Positions 15,870-23,473 of a stretch of 35,195 bases of DNA are shown here, piece after piece. A program made the position numbers and the translations under genes. This DNA comes from Rhodoferax sp. Lineage in GTDB: Bacteria; Pseudomonadota; Gammaproteobacteria; Burkholderiales; Burkholderiaceae_C. Location: NCBI GenBank assembly GCA_018061265.1, contig JAGOUM010000031.1:1-35195 (forward strand). The letters run 5' to 3'. Below the pieces are notes generated by a model. That model was not told where the DNA came from. It saw only the letters and a list, made by a program, of their open reading frames with translations, and searched no databases. Within the stretch, counting starts at the first letter, position 1. Every line of letters starts with the position of its first letter.

Positions 15870-17024
15870 CTAAATTTCCAGCTCGGTTTCAGGTTTGGCT
15901 ACCTTTTTTGCCCTGGACTTTGGTGCCTTCGCCACTTCCTCTTTCACCGGATCAACTTGCACTTCATCCGCCACCAGGTCAACGTCCTTGTCAACTTCCA
16001 CAACCAGGCTTTTTTCAAGCAAATAGTCCACGGCCTTCGACGCGTCTTTCGCCGCTGCAAAAACGGCATGTTTGTCAGCTTTGAGGGTCTCAAGCCAGGA
16101 ACCGATATAGGCCGCATGGTTTTTGTCGTCAAACGGCACACCTGTTTCCGCACTGGCGAACGCGCTGCACAGCTCGGCCACCAATTCTTCGCGGGCGTAC
16201 TCGCTGGTGCCAAAGCCATTGGAGAGAGGGCGGTTCAGCCGGTTTTCTCCACCGGTGGCATGGCCAAGTTCATGCAGCAGGGTGCCTGCGTAGGCCTCAG
16301 GGCTTTCAAATTGGTCACGATTTGGCATTTGAACGGCATCGCGTGTTGGCGAGTAAAAAGCCCGATCACCGCCATGACCCAGCGTCAGTCCGTCGAGCTT
16401 CATGCCACTGGCCACTTTTTCAACCGCAGCGATTTTTTCGACAGCGGGGCGGTCTTTGGCGGTGGTGATGGGTTCCAGTGACAGGCCATTGCATTGCTCG
16501 ACGTTAAAGGCATGGCTGGTTTTTTCGAACAGCAGGTTCAGGCTCCGCTCAGCTTGCCGCCAGCTGTATTTGGTGCCACCCGACTCCACCACCAATTGGC
16601 GGGTGTCTACTTGGGAGCCGTTGGAGAGTTTGACCGTTTGTGCATATTTTTCTGGCGCTTCTGCCAGCGTGACCCGAGCGCCGTTGTGGGTGATGTCCAC
16701 ATCCCGGCGGCGATGAAAAGGCAGTTCGTCCCAGTATTCAATGGGTGTTGACTTCTCGCCTTGGGTGACACCACCGCCCAGGCTGGCGGCCTGCTTGTAA
16801 GTCAGCCAGCGTGGATCGGCGTAGCCCTTGTCCATCCCCTGCATCATCAGCATCAGCCGGTTACCGCCGCTGTAAATGCGGCCGGACACCGCATTGCGGG
16901 GTAATCCGGCAGCGACACCGCCTTCATTGGTCCAACCTTTGCGCCAGGGCATCACGCCTGACTCCAGGGAGGCGACGATGCGGTCCGTGATTTGCTCACG
17001 CAGGTCTTTTTTGGCCTCAGTCAT
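15870..17024 (-). CDS. ardC: ArdC-like antirestriction protein (ssDNA-binding plus zincin domain)
   Basis: The product has 384 residues from the ATG at 17024, which has GAGGTG just upstream. The N-terminal DUF1738/ArdC domain (residues 1-130) has ITDRIVASLESGVMPWRKGW and SGRIYSGGNRLML. The C-terminal zincin-like metallopeptidase domain has HELGH near residue 251 in AGTLLHELGHATGGENRL, then EELVAEL. The tail is Lys/Glu-rich. ArdC proteins bind single-stranded DNA and protect incoming plasmid DNA from type I/II restriction in the recipient. The product may therefore act early after transfer. It precedes traG in the same operon. Confidence 0.92.
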   Translation of the reverse strand: MTEAKKDLREQITDRIVASLESGVMPWRKGWTNEGGVAAGLPRNAVSGRIYSGGNRLMLMMQGMDKGYADPRWLTYKQAASLGGGVTQGEKSTPIEYWDELPFHRRRDVDITHNGARVTLAEAPEKYAQTVKLSNGSQVDTRQLVVESGGTKYSWRQAERSLNLLFEKTSHAFNVEQCNGLSLEPITTAKDRPAVEKIAAVEKVASGMKLDGLTLGHGGDRAFYSPTRDAVQMPNRDQFESPEAYAGTLLHELGHATGGENRLNRPLSNGFGTSEYAREELVAELCSAFASAETGVPFDDKNHAAYIGSWLETLKADKHAVFAAAKDASKAVDYLLEKSLVVEVDKDVDLVADEVQVDPVKEEVAKAPKSRAKKVAKPETELEI

Positions 17025-17184
17025 GATGCACCTCGACAAAATCCGAGGCGTCAACGTCGTCATGTTCCGGGCCGTTGAGCTCAATACCGAGCTTGTCAGC
17101 ATCGCGAACCGAATGTAGCTGGGCCTCGAAAGGTATGCCCAGCTCAGTCATGGTTTGCGGGGAGAGGGGTGTCAATGCTTGCAT
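17017..17184 (-). CDS. Small hypothetical protein (55 aa) overlapping ardC
   Basis: A 55-residue frame begins MQALTPLSPQTMTELGIPFE and ends DFVEVHHD. It is acidic, without a signal peptide or cysteines. AAGGA lies six bases before the ATG. It overlaps the ardC start by eight bases, so the two are probably translationally coupled. I do not recognise the family. The strong ribosome-binding site, position in the operon and filled gap support a real gene. Confidence 0.6.
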   Translation of the reverse strand: MQALTPLSPQTMTELGIPFEAQLHSVRDADKLGIELNGPEHDDVDASDFVEVHHD

Positions 17185-17223
17185 GGTTTTTCCTTAAAAA
17201 TGCCCTGGGCTGTCGGGCGTGGT

Positions 17224-18600
17224 TCAAAGTTCAATACTTTCCTCGAACACGATTTGGTGGGTTTTGGGCGTTTTCCCCCCGACCTGAAAGGCGTTTTTCT
17301 GATCGAGTGCCTGTTCTTTTCTGTCCTGGGCCACTTCAGGTGCGGCCTTGTCGCGTTCGGCCATATAGGCCTCGCGCACGTAGTCGCCAGACGTTTTGTA
17401 ATACTGTGCAAACTTGGTTCTCTGCGCTGGTTCCAGTGCTTCGCGTTCTCGGATGAGGCGGTCATCACGCACCATCACGACATCCGTTCCAAGCTGGGTG
17501 AGCTTGCCGTCGGTGTCCAGAATGCCTTTCTCGCGCAGCAGATCGACGCTGCTGGGGTCAAAGCCACCGTCCTGCTGTTCAAGGTCAGCCCTGGCGATTT
17601 GGTGGATGGCCTGGTAGCCCAAATCTTTGATGCTGGCATTGGCCGCCAGCATGCGTTCGTCGGGCATGGCAATCTTGTCTTCGCCGGCCATATCAATCCC
17701 TGACACCGGGTTTTTGGCCAGCACGTCCATGGTTCTTGGGTCGGCACGCAGCAAGGACTTGCCTGCAGGCGCACGCATCAAGTTCTTGGCCGGATCACCC
17801 GTGATGCCCGCCTCCACATGGGGGACTCGGCCACGCTCAATCCCTTGGGCGACCTGTTTGCCTCGCATCCAGGCCCTCAGTACTTCAGGTTCTGTGTTCT
17901 GCAGTGGGTAGCCCAACTTGCCAGAAATTTCCGCTGCACGGATCTTGAAGGTCGCGTCACCGGTCAGCAGCAGGCCTTTGTCGATGTCAAACTTTTTGGC
18001 GGCAATCTTGAGTGCGGCCTCGACATCACGATCATCGGTTTTTCGCACATCCAGGCGGTCACCGACATCACGCACGGCGACCGTCAAGCCGCGCGCGTAT
18101 TCCATCACGCCGTCCTTGCCCTCACGCGTCTGCAGATCAGCCAGGACAATATTGGGTGCTATTTTTTGGCTGAAGCCGTCGAGGCCGGGATCTGGTGTCT
18201 TTTCTGCTTCCTCAATCAGACTGTCAAAAATGGGGTCATCGGGCTGTTCCAGCTTTGACTCTTTCAAGAAATCAAGCCAGCTTTGCGGTTTGGCCAACGT
18301 GCCATCGAGTTCGCGAGCAGCTTTGTCTTTATCAAAGTAGAAGCTCTCGGTGAGTCTGGCCAGTTCAATAGCCACCGACGCGGAAATCGATGCATCAGAG
18401 GCACCCAGTCCCTTCAGTCTGGTATGCAGATCGCCACGGGTTGCTTCCATGCTGGACTGCAACTGCCGCCATTTTTCGCGGTAGGCCTGTTCGTGCTGAT
18501 CCATTCCGGCATGGCGAATGTCTCGCGCAGGCGCAGTTTTGGCCTCAAAGGCATCCAGCAAGGCCATTCTCTTTTTTTGCTCGTCAGTCAGGTTGTCCAT
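17224..18600 (-). CDS. LPD7-domain conjugation-associated protein
   Basis: The protein has 458 residues and is mostly soluble and charged. The first 130 residues are helical. Residues about 165-250 (starting LTVAVRDVGDRLDVRKTDD, then VEAALKIAAKKF and the FKIRAAEISGKLGYPLQN segment) match the large polyvalent protein-associated domain 7 (LPD7), which occurs in relaxases and other proteins of conjugative elements. No relaxase active-site motif (HUH or Tyr cluster) was seen. It may assist DNA processing or be a protein injected with the DNA. The gene lies in the ardC-traG-traF operon, 39 bases before the 55-aa ORF. Confidence 0.7.
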   Translation of the reverse strand: MDNLTDEQKKRMALLDAFEAKTAPARDIRHAGMDQHEQAYREKWRQLQSSMEATRGDLHTRLKGLGASDASISASVAIELARLTESFYFDKDKAARELDGTLAKPQSWLDFLKESKLEQPDDPIFDSLIEEAEKTPDPGLDGFSQKIAPNIVLADLQTREGKDGVMEYARGLTVAVRDVGDRLDVRKTDDRDVEAALKIAAKKFDIDKGLLLTGDATFKIRAAEISGKLGYPLQNTEPEVLRAWMRGKQVAQGIERGRVPHVEAGITGDPAKNLMRAPAGKSLLRADPRTMDVLAKNPVSGIDMAGEDKIAMPDERMLAANASIKDLGYQAIHQIARADLEQQDGGFDPSSVDLLREKGILDTDGKLTQLGTDVVMVRDDRLIREREALEPAQRTKFAQYYKTSGDYVREAYMAERDKAAPEVAQDRKEQALDQKNAFQVGGKTPKTHQIVFEESIEL

Positions 18601-18621
18601 GGGGGCCTTTCAGGTGCAAAC

Positions 18622-19239
18622 TCATTGACCACCCGAATCAGGCGGGGTGCAGTCGATCAGTGGGATGGTGAGCGCTGGTCCCCATCGGCCATCGTTGGCG
18701 GACTTATGAACCAGTGCATGGCGAAAGGCCTGGTCATCCTCATAGTCAGCGCGCCACTTTCCCCTTTGAAGTAGCCAGGGTTTGGCTGCGTCGAGCGATG
18801 CGCGTCGCTTTTGGATCAAGCTTTGGTGTTCGGGTGTTAGGACACCATAGCCTGCATAGACTTTCCAGCCAAGAAAATGGCCGCTTGTTGATGCACAGCC
18901 CCCTCCAGTGGGCGAATGGGGAATGCACGCGGTGTACGAAAAAGTTGACCCCAGTGCAGGTGTTTCAACGTAAGTGGGGAATCCGCCGATCGTCCAAGCC
19001 ACCCAGCCACCAGGTGTCAAAAAGGCCGCCGGGTAACCGGGGGCAGATGGGTCTTCAATACCGACCCAAATGGCGCCGGGCAGGCCGACATCAGTGCCTG
19101 CAACGGTGCCGCTGATCGACACTGACGCAGGGGCGGGGTCAAATGTCGTGCCAGCGCAAAAGACGTTGCCACTGACGGTTTGGGCCATGGTGGCCATGCT
19201 GTGAGCCAGCAGCAATGTGACAACGGGGATTTTCAGCAT
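18622..19239 (-). CDS. Secreted protein of unknown function in the transfer operon
   Basis: The product has 205 residues. An N-terminal signal peptide (MLKIPVVTLLLAHSMATMAQ) predicts export. Residues 20-120 are Gly/Thr/Pro-rich and look beta-structured. Four cysteines (in FCAG, TACIP, GGCAS and IDCTPP) could form disulfides in the periplasm. The C-terminal half is more helical (ASLDAAKPWLLQRGKW). I do not recognise the family. It is the first transfer-strand gene after the CBASS insert and starts with AAGGA about ten bases upstream. A pilus- or surface-related role is possible but unproven. Confidence 0.6.
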   Translation of the reverse strand: MLKIPVVTLLLAHSMATMAQTVSGNVFCAGTTFDPAPASVSISGTVAGTDVGLPGAIWVGIEDPSAPGYPAAFLTPGGWVAWTIGGFPTYVETPALGSTFSYTACIPHSPTGGGCASTSGHFLGWKVYAGYGVLTPEHQSLIQKRRASLDAAKPWLLQRGKWRADYEDDQAFRHALVHKSANDGRWGPALTIPLIDCTPPDSGGQ

Positions 19240-19655
19240 GGGACGGCATTCCTTTCAGGGAGGCCAGTCCAACATCAAGATTTTTGGGGATAGCTGCTGA
19301 ATCCCCAATGGAATGGCTTTATCCATACCGCGAAGACGCAAATGCATCGACAGGGCTATTTACTGAGCCCGTGGGAGCCGCCAGAAAGAGTTCGAGCTAC
19401 CGACCCAAGATCACAGCGATGCTCGGTTGCGCAGCTTGTCGGTTTGCCGCCACGCAGTCAGTCGGATGTAAATCGAACAGTCGGCAATGTGTCGTTGATT
19501 TCGGGACCCGGACTACTCGCTTTCGACCAGGGGCGGTGATATGAGTTGACTGCCAGTGTGGAAAGTCGGGATCCAAAGGATCTATCCAGGTTTTACCAGG
19601 ACGGACAGGACTCAAAGCGGAATTCTAGGCAACCAACCTCAGTGCCTGAAAGCGG
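19240..19655. other. Left flank of the CBASS insert, no gene recognised
   Basis: This stretch separates the secreted-protein gene (leftward) from the end of capP (also leftward). No recognisable coding frame is present; open frames are unlike known proteins. A hairpin-forming inverted repeat, TTGGGGAT-N9-ATCCCCAA, lies at 19284-19308, in the leader of the secreted-protein gene. No integrase, transposon end or direct repeat shared with the right flank was found by eye. Confidence 0.4.
19284..19308. repeat. 8-bp inverted repeat in the leader of the secreted-protein gene
   Basis: TTGGGGAT and ATCCCCAA flank a nine-base loop about 45 bases before the start of the minus-strand gene. No U-tract follows on the minus strand. 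It could be a leader hairpin or a binding site that controls re-initiation of transcription of the transfer genes beyond the CBASS insert. Confidence 0.3.
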
Positions 19656-20519
19656 TCATCGGTTATCCCCCCATGGCGGCCAGACCTCTGCTGAACTCGG
19701 GAGATGGAGCAGACTCACCACGACGCCGTACTGCTCTGCATAAATCTTCATCTCGCGCACCGGCGTGTCGGCGCTGGCATACGGAAACCAGACTGATGCG
19801 GGAATCAGAGTTCCTGTACGGTCGTGCGAAATCTCTGACTTGGCGGCTATCGAACTGTCAGGCACAGGAATCACGCTATTTCGTGTCCTGAAGAAGGCCC
19901 CGGCCTTGGCTGCAGATTCGCTCGACCAAGCCCAGTTGATGAAACCATCTTTGGATATCACCAGCACGGCCTTTTCGTCCGTGTATTGCAACCATTTTAA
20001 AATCGCTGCAGTCAAAGACACGCCGTACCGGTCGGCGCAGTGCCCCAGCAATTCCAGATCGACGACTGTGGTGACTTGCTTGCGGTAATCGTCGAGAGGC
20101 ATCAACAAGTACGAAGCGAACAGATCGGCTTGCCCCTCGATGTCCTTGTCATCCCTCGACCAGTTCAGCATGTCGGCGTCGCTGCATTGGAACGACTCCC
20201 GGGCCTGTCGATGTAGGATGTAGTGCCCTAGCTCGTGGGCTTGCGTGAATCGCACCCGCCCGGGTGAAGACACCATTTCGTTGTACAGCAGCAGCCACTC
20301 CTTGCGCCCATAACCGGGGAACAAAGCACCGTCGAGCCCTTTTATGTTGGCAGCCTGCACTTGGGTGATCGGATCGGACCAGCCGAAGATGCGGGCAGTT
20401 TCCAGAGCAAGTGATGGCACATCTACCGGAAAACGATGCACACCGTGTGCAGCGCTGAACACCTCGGCCAGTTTCGCCAGTCGATTCGCTGCGCGCTGCG
20501 GTGTCCAGAGCTCCGTCAT
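19656..20519 (-). CDS. capP: CapP: ImmA/IrrE-type metallopeptidase controlling CBASS
   Basis: The protein has 287 residues from the ATG at 20519. The N-terminal half is a zincin-like peptidase with H95-E-L-G-H99 in RFTQAHELGHYILHRQ. The third ligand is likely E128 in DIEGQADLFASYLLMP. A C-terminal sensor-like part of about 130 residues follows. In described CapH-CapP pairs, single-stranded DNA from damage stimulates CapP to cleave the CapH repressor and turn on the CBASS operon. The ATG overlaps the capH stop (TGATG). HTH plus ImmA pairs also control phages and ICEs, but position next to a CD-NTase operon makes the CBASS role the best reading. Confidence 0.85.
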   Translation of the reverse strand: MTELWTPQRAANRLAKLAEVFSAAHGVHRFPVDVPSLALETARIFGWSDPITQVQAANIKGLDGALFPGYGRKEWLLLYNEMVSSPGRVRFTQAHELGHYILHRQARESFQCSDADMLNWSRDDKDIEGQADLFASYLLMPLDDYRKQVTTVVDLELLGHCADRYGVSLTAAILKWLQYTDEKAVLVISKDGFINWAWSSESAAKAGAFFRTRNSVIPVPDSSIAAKSEISHDRTGTLIPASVWFPYASADTPVREMKIYAEQYGVVVSLLHLPSSAEVWPPWGDNR

Positions 20520-20842
20520 CACGAGTTCTTCTTGAAAGTGCTCAGTATTTTGCGGAGTTGCTCTTTTGCATCGGGTTCCAGCTTTTGATAGCCGCGAAAA
20601 AAAGCCTCGTCTAAATGGCGCTCTTCCGGAGCGCGAATGTCTTCTTCGAGGAAATAGGAAGCCGCGACGCCGAGCGCGTCCGCCAGTGCCGTGAGCTTCT
20701 CTGCGGAAGGCCGTTGTGATTCGCGGTTCTCAAGTTCCCAAAGGTAGCTTTTGCTGAGACCAGCTAGTTCAGCCAGCTTTTCGAGCGTCAGCCCGCGCTG
20801 CTTGCGCAATTCGTGCAGCTTTTCGCCGAGACGTGTCGCCAT
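20519..20842 (-). CDS. capH: CapH: HTH-XRE repressor of the CBASS operon
   Basis: The regulator has 107 residues from the ATG at 20842, which has GGAG seven bases upstream. An in-frame TTG at 20860 is less likely because that ribosome-binding site would lie inside the gene. Residues 6-65 form a Cro/C1-type HTH (LHELRKQRGLTLEKLAELAG, then SYLWELENRESQRPSAEKL). A short helical C-terminus (70-107) probably dimerises and contains the CapP cleavage site. It is divergent from cdn, and its own promoter region overlaps one of the two 18-bp repeats, which suggests autoregulation. Confidence 0.87.
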   Translation of the reverse strand: MATRLGEKLHELRKQRGLTLEKLAELAGLSKSYLWELENRESQRPSAEKLTALADALGVAASYFLEEDIRAPEERHLDEAFFRGYQKLEPDAKEQLRKILSTFKKNS

Positions 20843-20880
20843 GGTTCGTCTCCTGTCCAAGTGTGATAGGCAGAGAGTAC

Positions 20881-20957
20881 CACGATACCGAACTTTTTCC
20901 TTGACATGCGAGAAAACAGATGTAACATCAGCTTGTGTTCACGATTCCGAACTTTTT
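20881..20957. promoter_or_regulatory. CBASS promoter bracketed by two 18-bp candidate CapH operators
   Basis: CACGATACCGAACTTTTT (20881-20898) and CACGATTCCGAACTTTTT (20940-20957) differ at one base and lie 59 bases apart in the same orientation. Between them are TTGACA (20901-20906) and TAACAT (20923-20928), 16 bases apart, a good promoter for cdn. One repeat abuts the -35 and the other lies just past the -10, so occupancy should block RNA polymerase. The left repeat also covers a weak leftward promoter-like sequence (TTCGGT, then TATCAC) for capH. Confidence 0.75.
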
Positions 20958-21004
20958 ATCATGACTCGCTGACCCGAGCTGTAGTGCCAAGAGGAGCCTC
21001 TCAG

Positions 21005-21970
21005 ATGTCTCGTACCCATATCGACCATCGCGACCTTTTACGGTTCGCTGAAGATAAGGTCAACCTTCCCAAAGACAATGCCGACAAATACCGCGCCCAG
21101 GCGCGGCGGCTGCGTGAGAAGTTGGAGGGCTACTTGTCCGAGCACCCCGATTTCTCGCTGAAGCGAATCCAGTTGTCCGGCAGCTTGGCGAAGGGTACGG
21201 CGCTGCGCTCGCTCAACGACATTGACATGGCCGTCTACATCAGTGGCTCAGATGCACCGCACGACACGCGTGCCCTGTTGGACTACCTGGCCGAACGGCT
21301 GCGCAAGGCCTACCCCAACTTCAGCCCAGACCAGGTGAAGCCGCAGACCTACTCGGTCACCGTATCGTTTCGCGGAACCGGGCTAGATGTCGACGTAGTG
21401 CCAGTCCTGTATGCCGGCCTGCCTGACTGGCGCGGCAATCTGATCAGCCAGGATGACGGCTCATTCCTGGAAACCAGCATTCCGCTGCATCTCGAATTCG
21501 CCAAGAAGCGCAAGCAGGCGCAGCCAAATCACTTTGCACAAGTAGTGCGCCTGGTGAAGTTCTGGGCTCGGCGGATGAAACAAGAGCGCGATGGCTTCCG
21601 CTTCAAATCCTTCATGATCGAGATGATCCTGGCCAAGCTGTGTGACGACGGTGTGGATTTCTCGGACTACCCCGAAGCGCTGCAGTCGTTCTTCACCTAC
21701 GTGGCGAAGTCCAGCCTCCGCGAGCGCATTGTCTTCGAGGACCACTACAAGGCCTCCAGCGTCGCCAAGCTCGACGACCCGGTCCAGATCATCGACCCCA
21801 TCAATGCGAGCAACAACGTGGCACGGCTTTATACCGACGAGAACGCCGATGACATTGTGGAGGCCGCCCTAGATGCAGGCGATGCCATCGATTCTGCATT
21901 GGCTGCACCGAACAAGGAACTGACGTTGTATTACTGGCAGAAAGTTTTCGGTCCTTCTTTTCAAGGTTGA
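21005..21970 (+). CDS. cdn: CD-NTase (cGAS/DncV-like nucleotidyltransferase) of a CBASS system
   Basis: The enzyme has 321 residues from the ATG at 21005, preceded by GAGGAG. The nucleotidyltransferase core shows the GS motif in SGSLAKGTAL (G59-S60). The metal-binding pair is D72-I-D74 in NDIDMAVYI, and the third aspartate is D130 in GLDVDVVPV. A helical C-terminal (OAS1-C-like) half follows, with VRLVKFWARRMKQE. It makes a cyclic oligonucleotide when activated. HORMA-linked enzymes are usually clade C or D, and Cap4 effectors often respond to cyclic trinucleotides. The exact product cannot be read here. It is the first gene of the cdn-cap7-cap6-cap4 operon. Confidence 0.93.
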   Translation: MSRTHIDHRDLLRFAEDKVNLPKDNADKYRAQARRLREKLEGYLSEHPDFSLKRIQLSGSLAKGTALRSLNDIDMAVYISGSDAPHDTRALLDYLAERLRKAYPNFSPDQVKPQTYSVTVSFRGTGLDVDVVPVLYAGLPDWRGNLISQDDGSFLETSIPLHLEFAKKRKQAQPNHFAQVVRLVKFWARRMKQERDGFRFKSFMIEMILAKLCDDGVDFSDYPEALQSFFTYVAKSSLRERIVFEDHYKASSVAKLDDPVQIIDPINASNNVARLYTDENADDIVEAALDAGDAIDSALAAPNKELTLYYWQKVFGPSFQG

Positions 21971-21975
21971 ACATC

Positions 21976-22491
21976 ATGAGTTACAGCTTCACCGCGACCG
22001 AAACCAAGACCTTCACGCTGACGCACGCGAAGCACCTCGCAGCCAAGGTGGCTGCTGACCTCAAGCGGTTGCAGCGCTTGTATGGGCTCATCACCGACGA
22101 ACGTATTGGCGAGTTCGAAGGCGAAGTGACCGAACTGCTGCGCCAAGGCTATCTGGGAACCGTCACCTATGGCTTTCAGCGCGACGACAAGTGGATCGAA
22201 CCGACATTGCGGTACAAAGCCAGCGAACTTGCGAGTAGCGGTACAGACGACGATCCTGGACGCGTGCCGCCTGGCAAAGACATCAGCGGCGCGCAGTTCC
22301 ACAGCTACTTGACGTACAGCGCAGCATGGGACGCTTTGACTGCGGATCAGCGAGCGGCGGTCAAGGGCCAGTTGCCGTTGCAGCGCGTGAGCGGCTCGCA
22401 GGCTGCTGTCAGCAACGGCTACTTTGCCGACGACAAGACCTATGCATCTGGTGGCCGATCGCTCGGCCGCGCCAGCGTTAGGAGCTATTGA
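21976..22491 (+). CDS. cap7: Bacterial HORMA-domain protein (CBASS Cap7)
   Basis: The protein has 171 residues from the ATG at 21976, five bases after cdn. The start (SYSFTATETKTFTLTHAKHL) and the following AAKVAADLKRLQRLYG and GYLGTVTYGFQRDDKWIEPT are characteristic of bacterial HORMA family proteins. HORMA proteins close around a short peptide of a foreign or host partner, bind the CD-NTase and switch it on. The C-terminal part (GGRSLGRASVRSY) may serve as safety-belt or closure segment. Its TGA overlaps the cap6 ATG. The gene order cdn-HORMA-TRIP13 defines type III CBASS. Confidence 0.88.
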   Translation: MSYSFTATETKTFTLTHAKHLAAKVAADLKRLQRLYGLITDERIGEFEGEVTELLRQGYLGTVTYGFQRDDKWIEPTLRYKASELASSGTDDDPGRVPPGKDISGAQFHSYLTYSAAWDALTADQRAAVKGQLPLQRVSGSQAAVSNGYFADDKTYASGGRSLGRASVRSY

Positions 22492-23423
22492 TGAGCCAGC
22501 AATCCAATCTTCAAGGCCTGTTCGAACGTCCGACGACGTTGCCTGACCCCGATGCCCAAGGCCGCCTCGCGGGCTTGGTGGGCATGGACGACAAGATCAA
22601 GCGGCTGGCCAATGTGCTGGGTGTACTGATCAATCCGGCTGGACTTCGGAAGTGGCAAGACAAGCACCATGCCGACGCTAGCGGACTGCTAGACGCCGTC
22701 ATCCGCCGTCCGCCGCTGGTGGTTCTCTCCGGCGATGTCGGCTCCGGCAAGACGGAACTGGCTGAGACCATCGGCGACAAGGTCGCACGGCAGGAGAACA
22801 TCGATATCACGCTATTGCCGTTGAGCCTGTCTTCGCGTGGGCAGGGCCGCGTGGGCGAGATGACCCAACTCGTCTCTGCTGCGTTCGAACATGCGTTCAA
22901 AGAAGCCAGCAAGTTCAAGTCGGCCAAGGGCGCCGCGCGCGGCGGCGTGATACTTCTGGTCGACGAAGCCGACGCCTTAGCGCAGTCGCGTGAGTCTGAG
23001 CAGATGCACCATGAGGACCGTGCTGGCGTCAATGCCTTCATCCGTGGCATTGATCGATTCGCGAATGGAGGGCTTCCTGCTGTGGTGCTGATGTGCACCA
23101 ACCGACTGAACGCTCTGGACCCTGCCGTACGCCGCCGCGCGGCAGACATTCTGGTTTTCGAGCGACCCAGCGCTGAGCAACGGCTCGAACTGCTTTCGCG
23201 CCGTCTGGGAGGTGCCGGTTTCAGCAAGGCCGATCTGCAGGAGCTGGTCGCGGCAACAGGCGAGCAGCCTAAGCGCGCTTACGGATTCACGTATTCGGAC
23301 ATCACGCAGCGGTTGCTGCCGGCCATCGTGCTGGATGCGTACCCGGACGGCCCAATCAAGCCGTCGCGCGCCGTCGAGCTGGCACGGTCGATTCTACCGA
23401 CACCGCCTTTTCGCGATACGTAG
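22491..23423 (+). CDS. cap6: TRIP13/Pch2-like AAA+ ATPase (CBASS Cap6)
   Basis: The protein has 310 residues from the ATG at 22491, with AGGAG six bases upstream. Walker A is GDVGSGKTEL (81-90). Walker B is VILLVDEADAL (starting about 153). Sensor and arginine-finger regions appear in VVLMCTNRLNALDPAVRRRAAD. The family disassembles the closed HORMA-target complex and so keeps CBASS off without infection. No N-terminal adaptor domain like that of eukaryotic TRIP13 is obvious beyond about 75 residues. It is coupled to cap7 by a TGATG overlap. Confidence 0.9.
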   Translation: MSQQSNLQGLFERPTTLPDPDAQGRLAGLVGMDDKIKRLANVLGVLINPAGLRKWQDKHHADASGLLDAVIRRPPLVVLSGDVGSGKTELAETIGDKVARQENIDITLLPLSLSSRGQGRVGEMTQLVSAAFEHAFKEASKFKSAKGAARGGVILLVDEADALAQSRESEQMHHEDRAGVNAFIRGIDRFANGGLPAVVLMCTNRLNALDPAVRRRAADILVFERPSAEQRLELLSRRLGGAGFSKADLQELVAATGEQPKRAYGFTYSDITQRLLPAIVLDAYPDGPIKPSRAVELARSILPTPPFRDT

Positions 23424-23473
23424 ACCCGGTGGTCGAAACAAGGGCAGCATATCCGAACTGAACAAGGACCATC

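Noticed and set aside
19556-19891. Rightward open frame antisense to the end of capP
   Set aside because: It overlaps a well-supported gene, has no recognisable motif and no convincing ribosome-binding site.
19656-20842. HTH plus ImmA/IrrE pair as a phage or ICE repressor-antirepressor, or a toxin-antitoxin module
   Set aside because: The same protein types occur in those settings, but no integrase or excision genes are adjacent and the pair is divergent from a CD-NTase operon across a shared promoter, as CapH/CapP are.
22511-23227. 238-codon minus-strand frame inside cap6
   Set aside because: It lies wholly within the AAA+ ATPase gene and has the Arg/Ser-rich composition of an antisense shadow.
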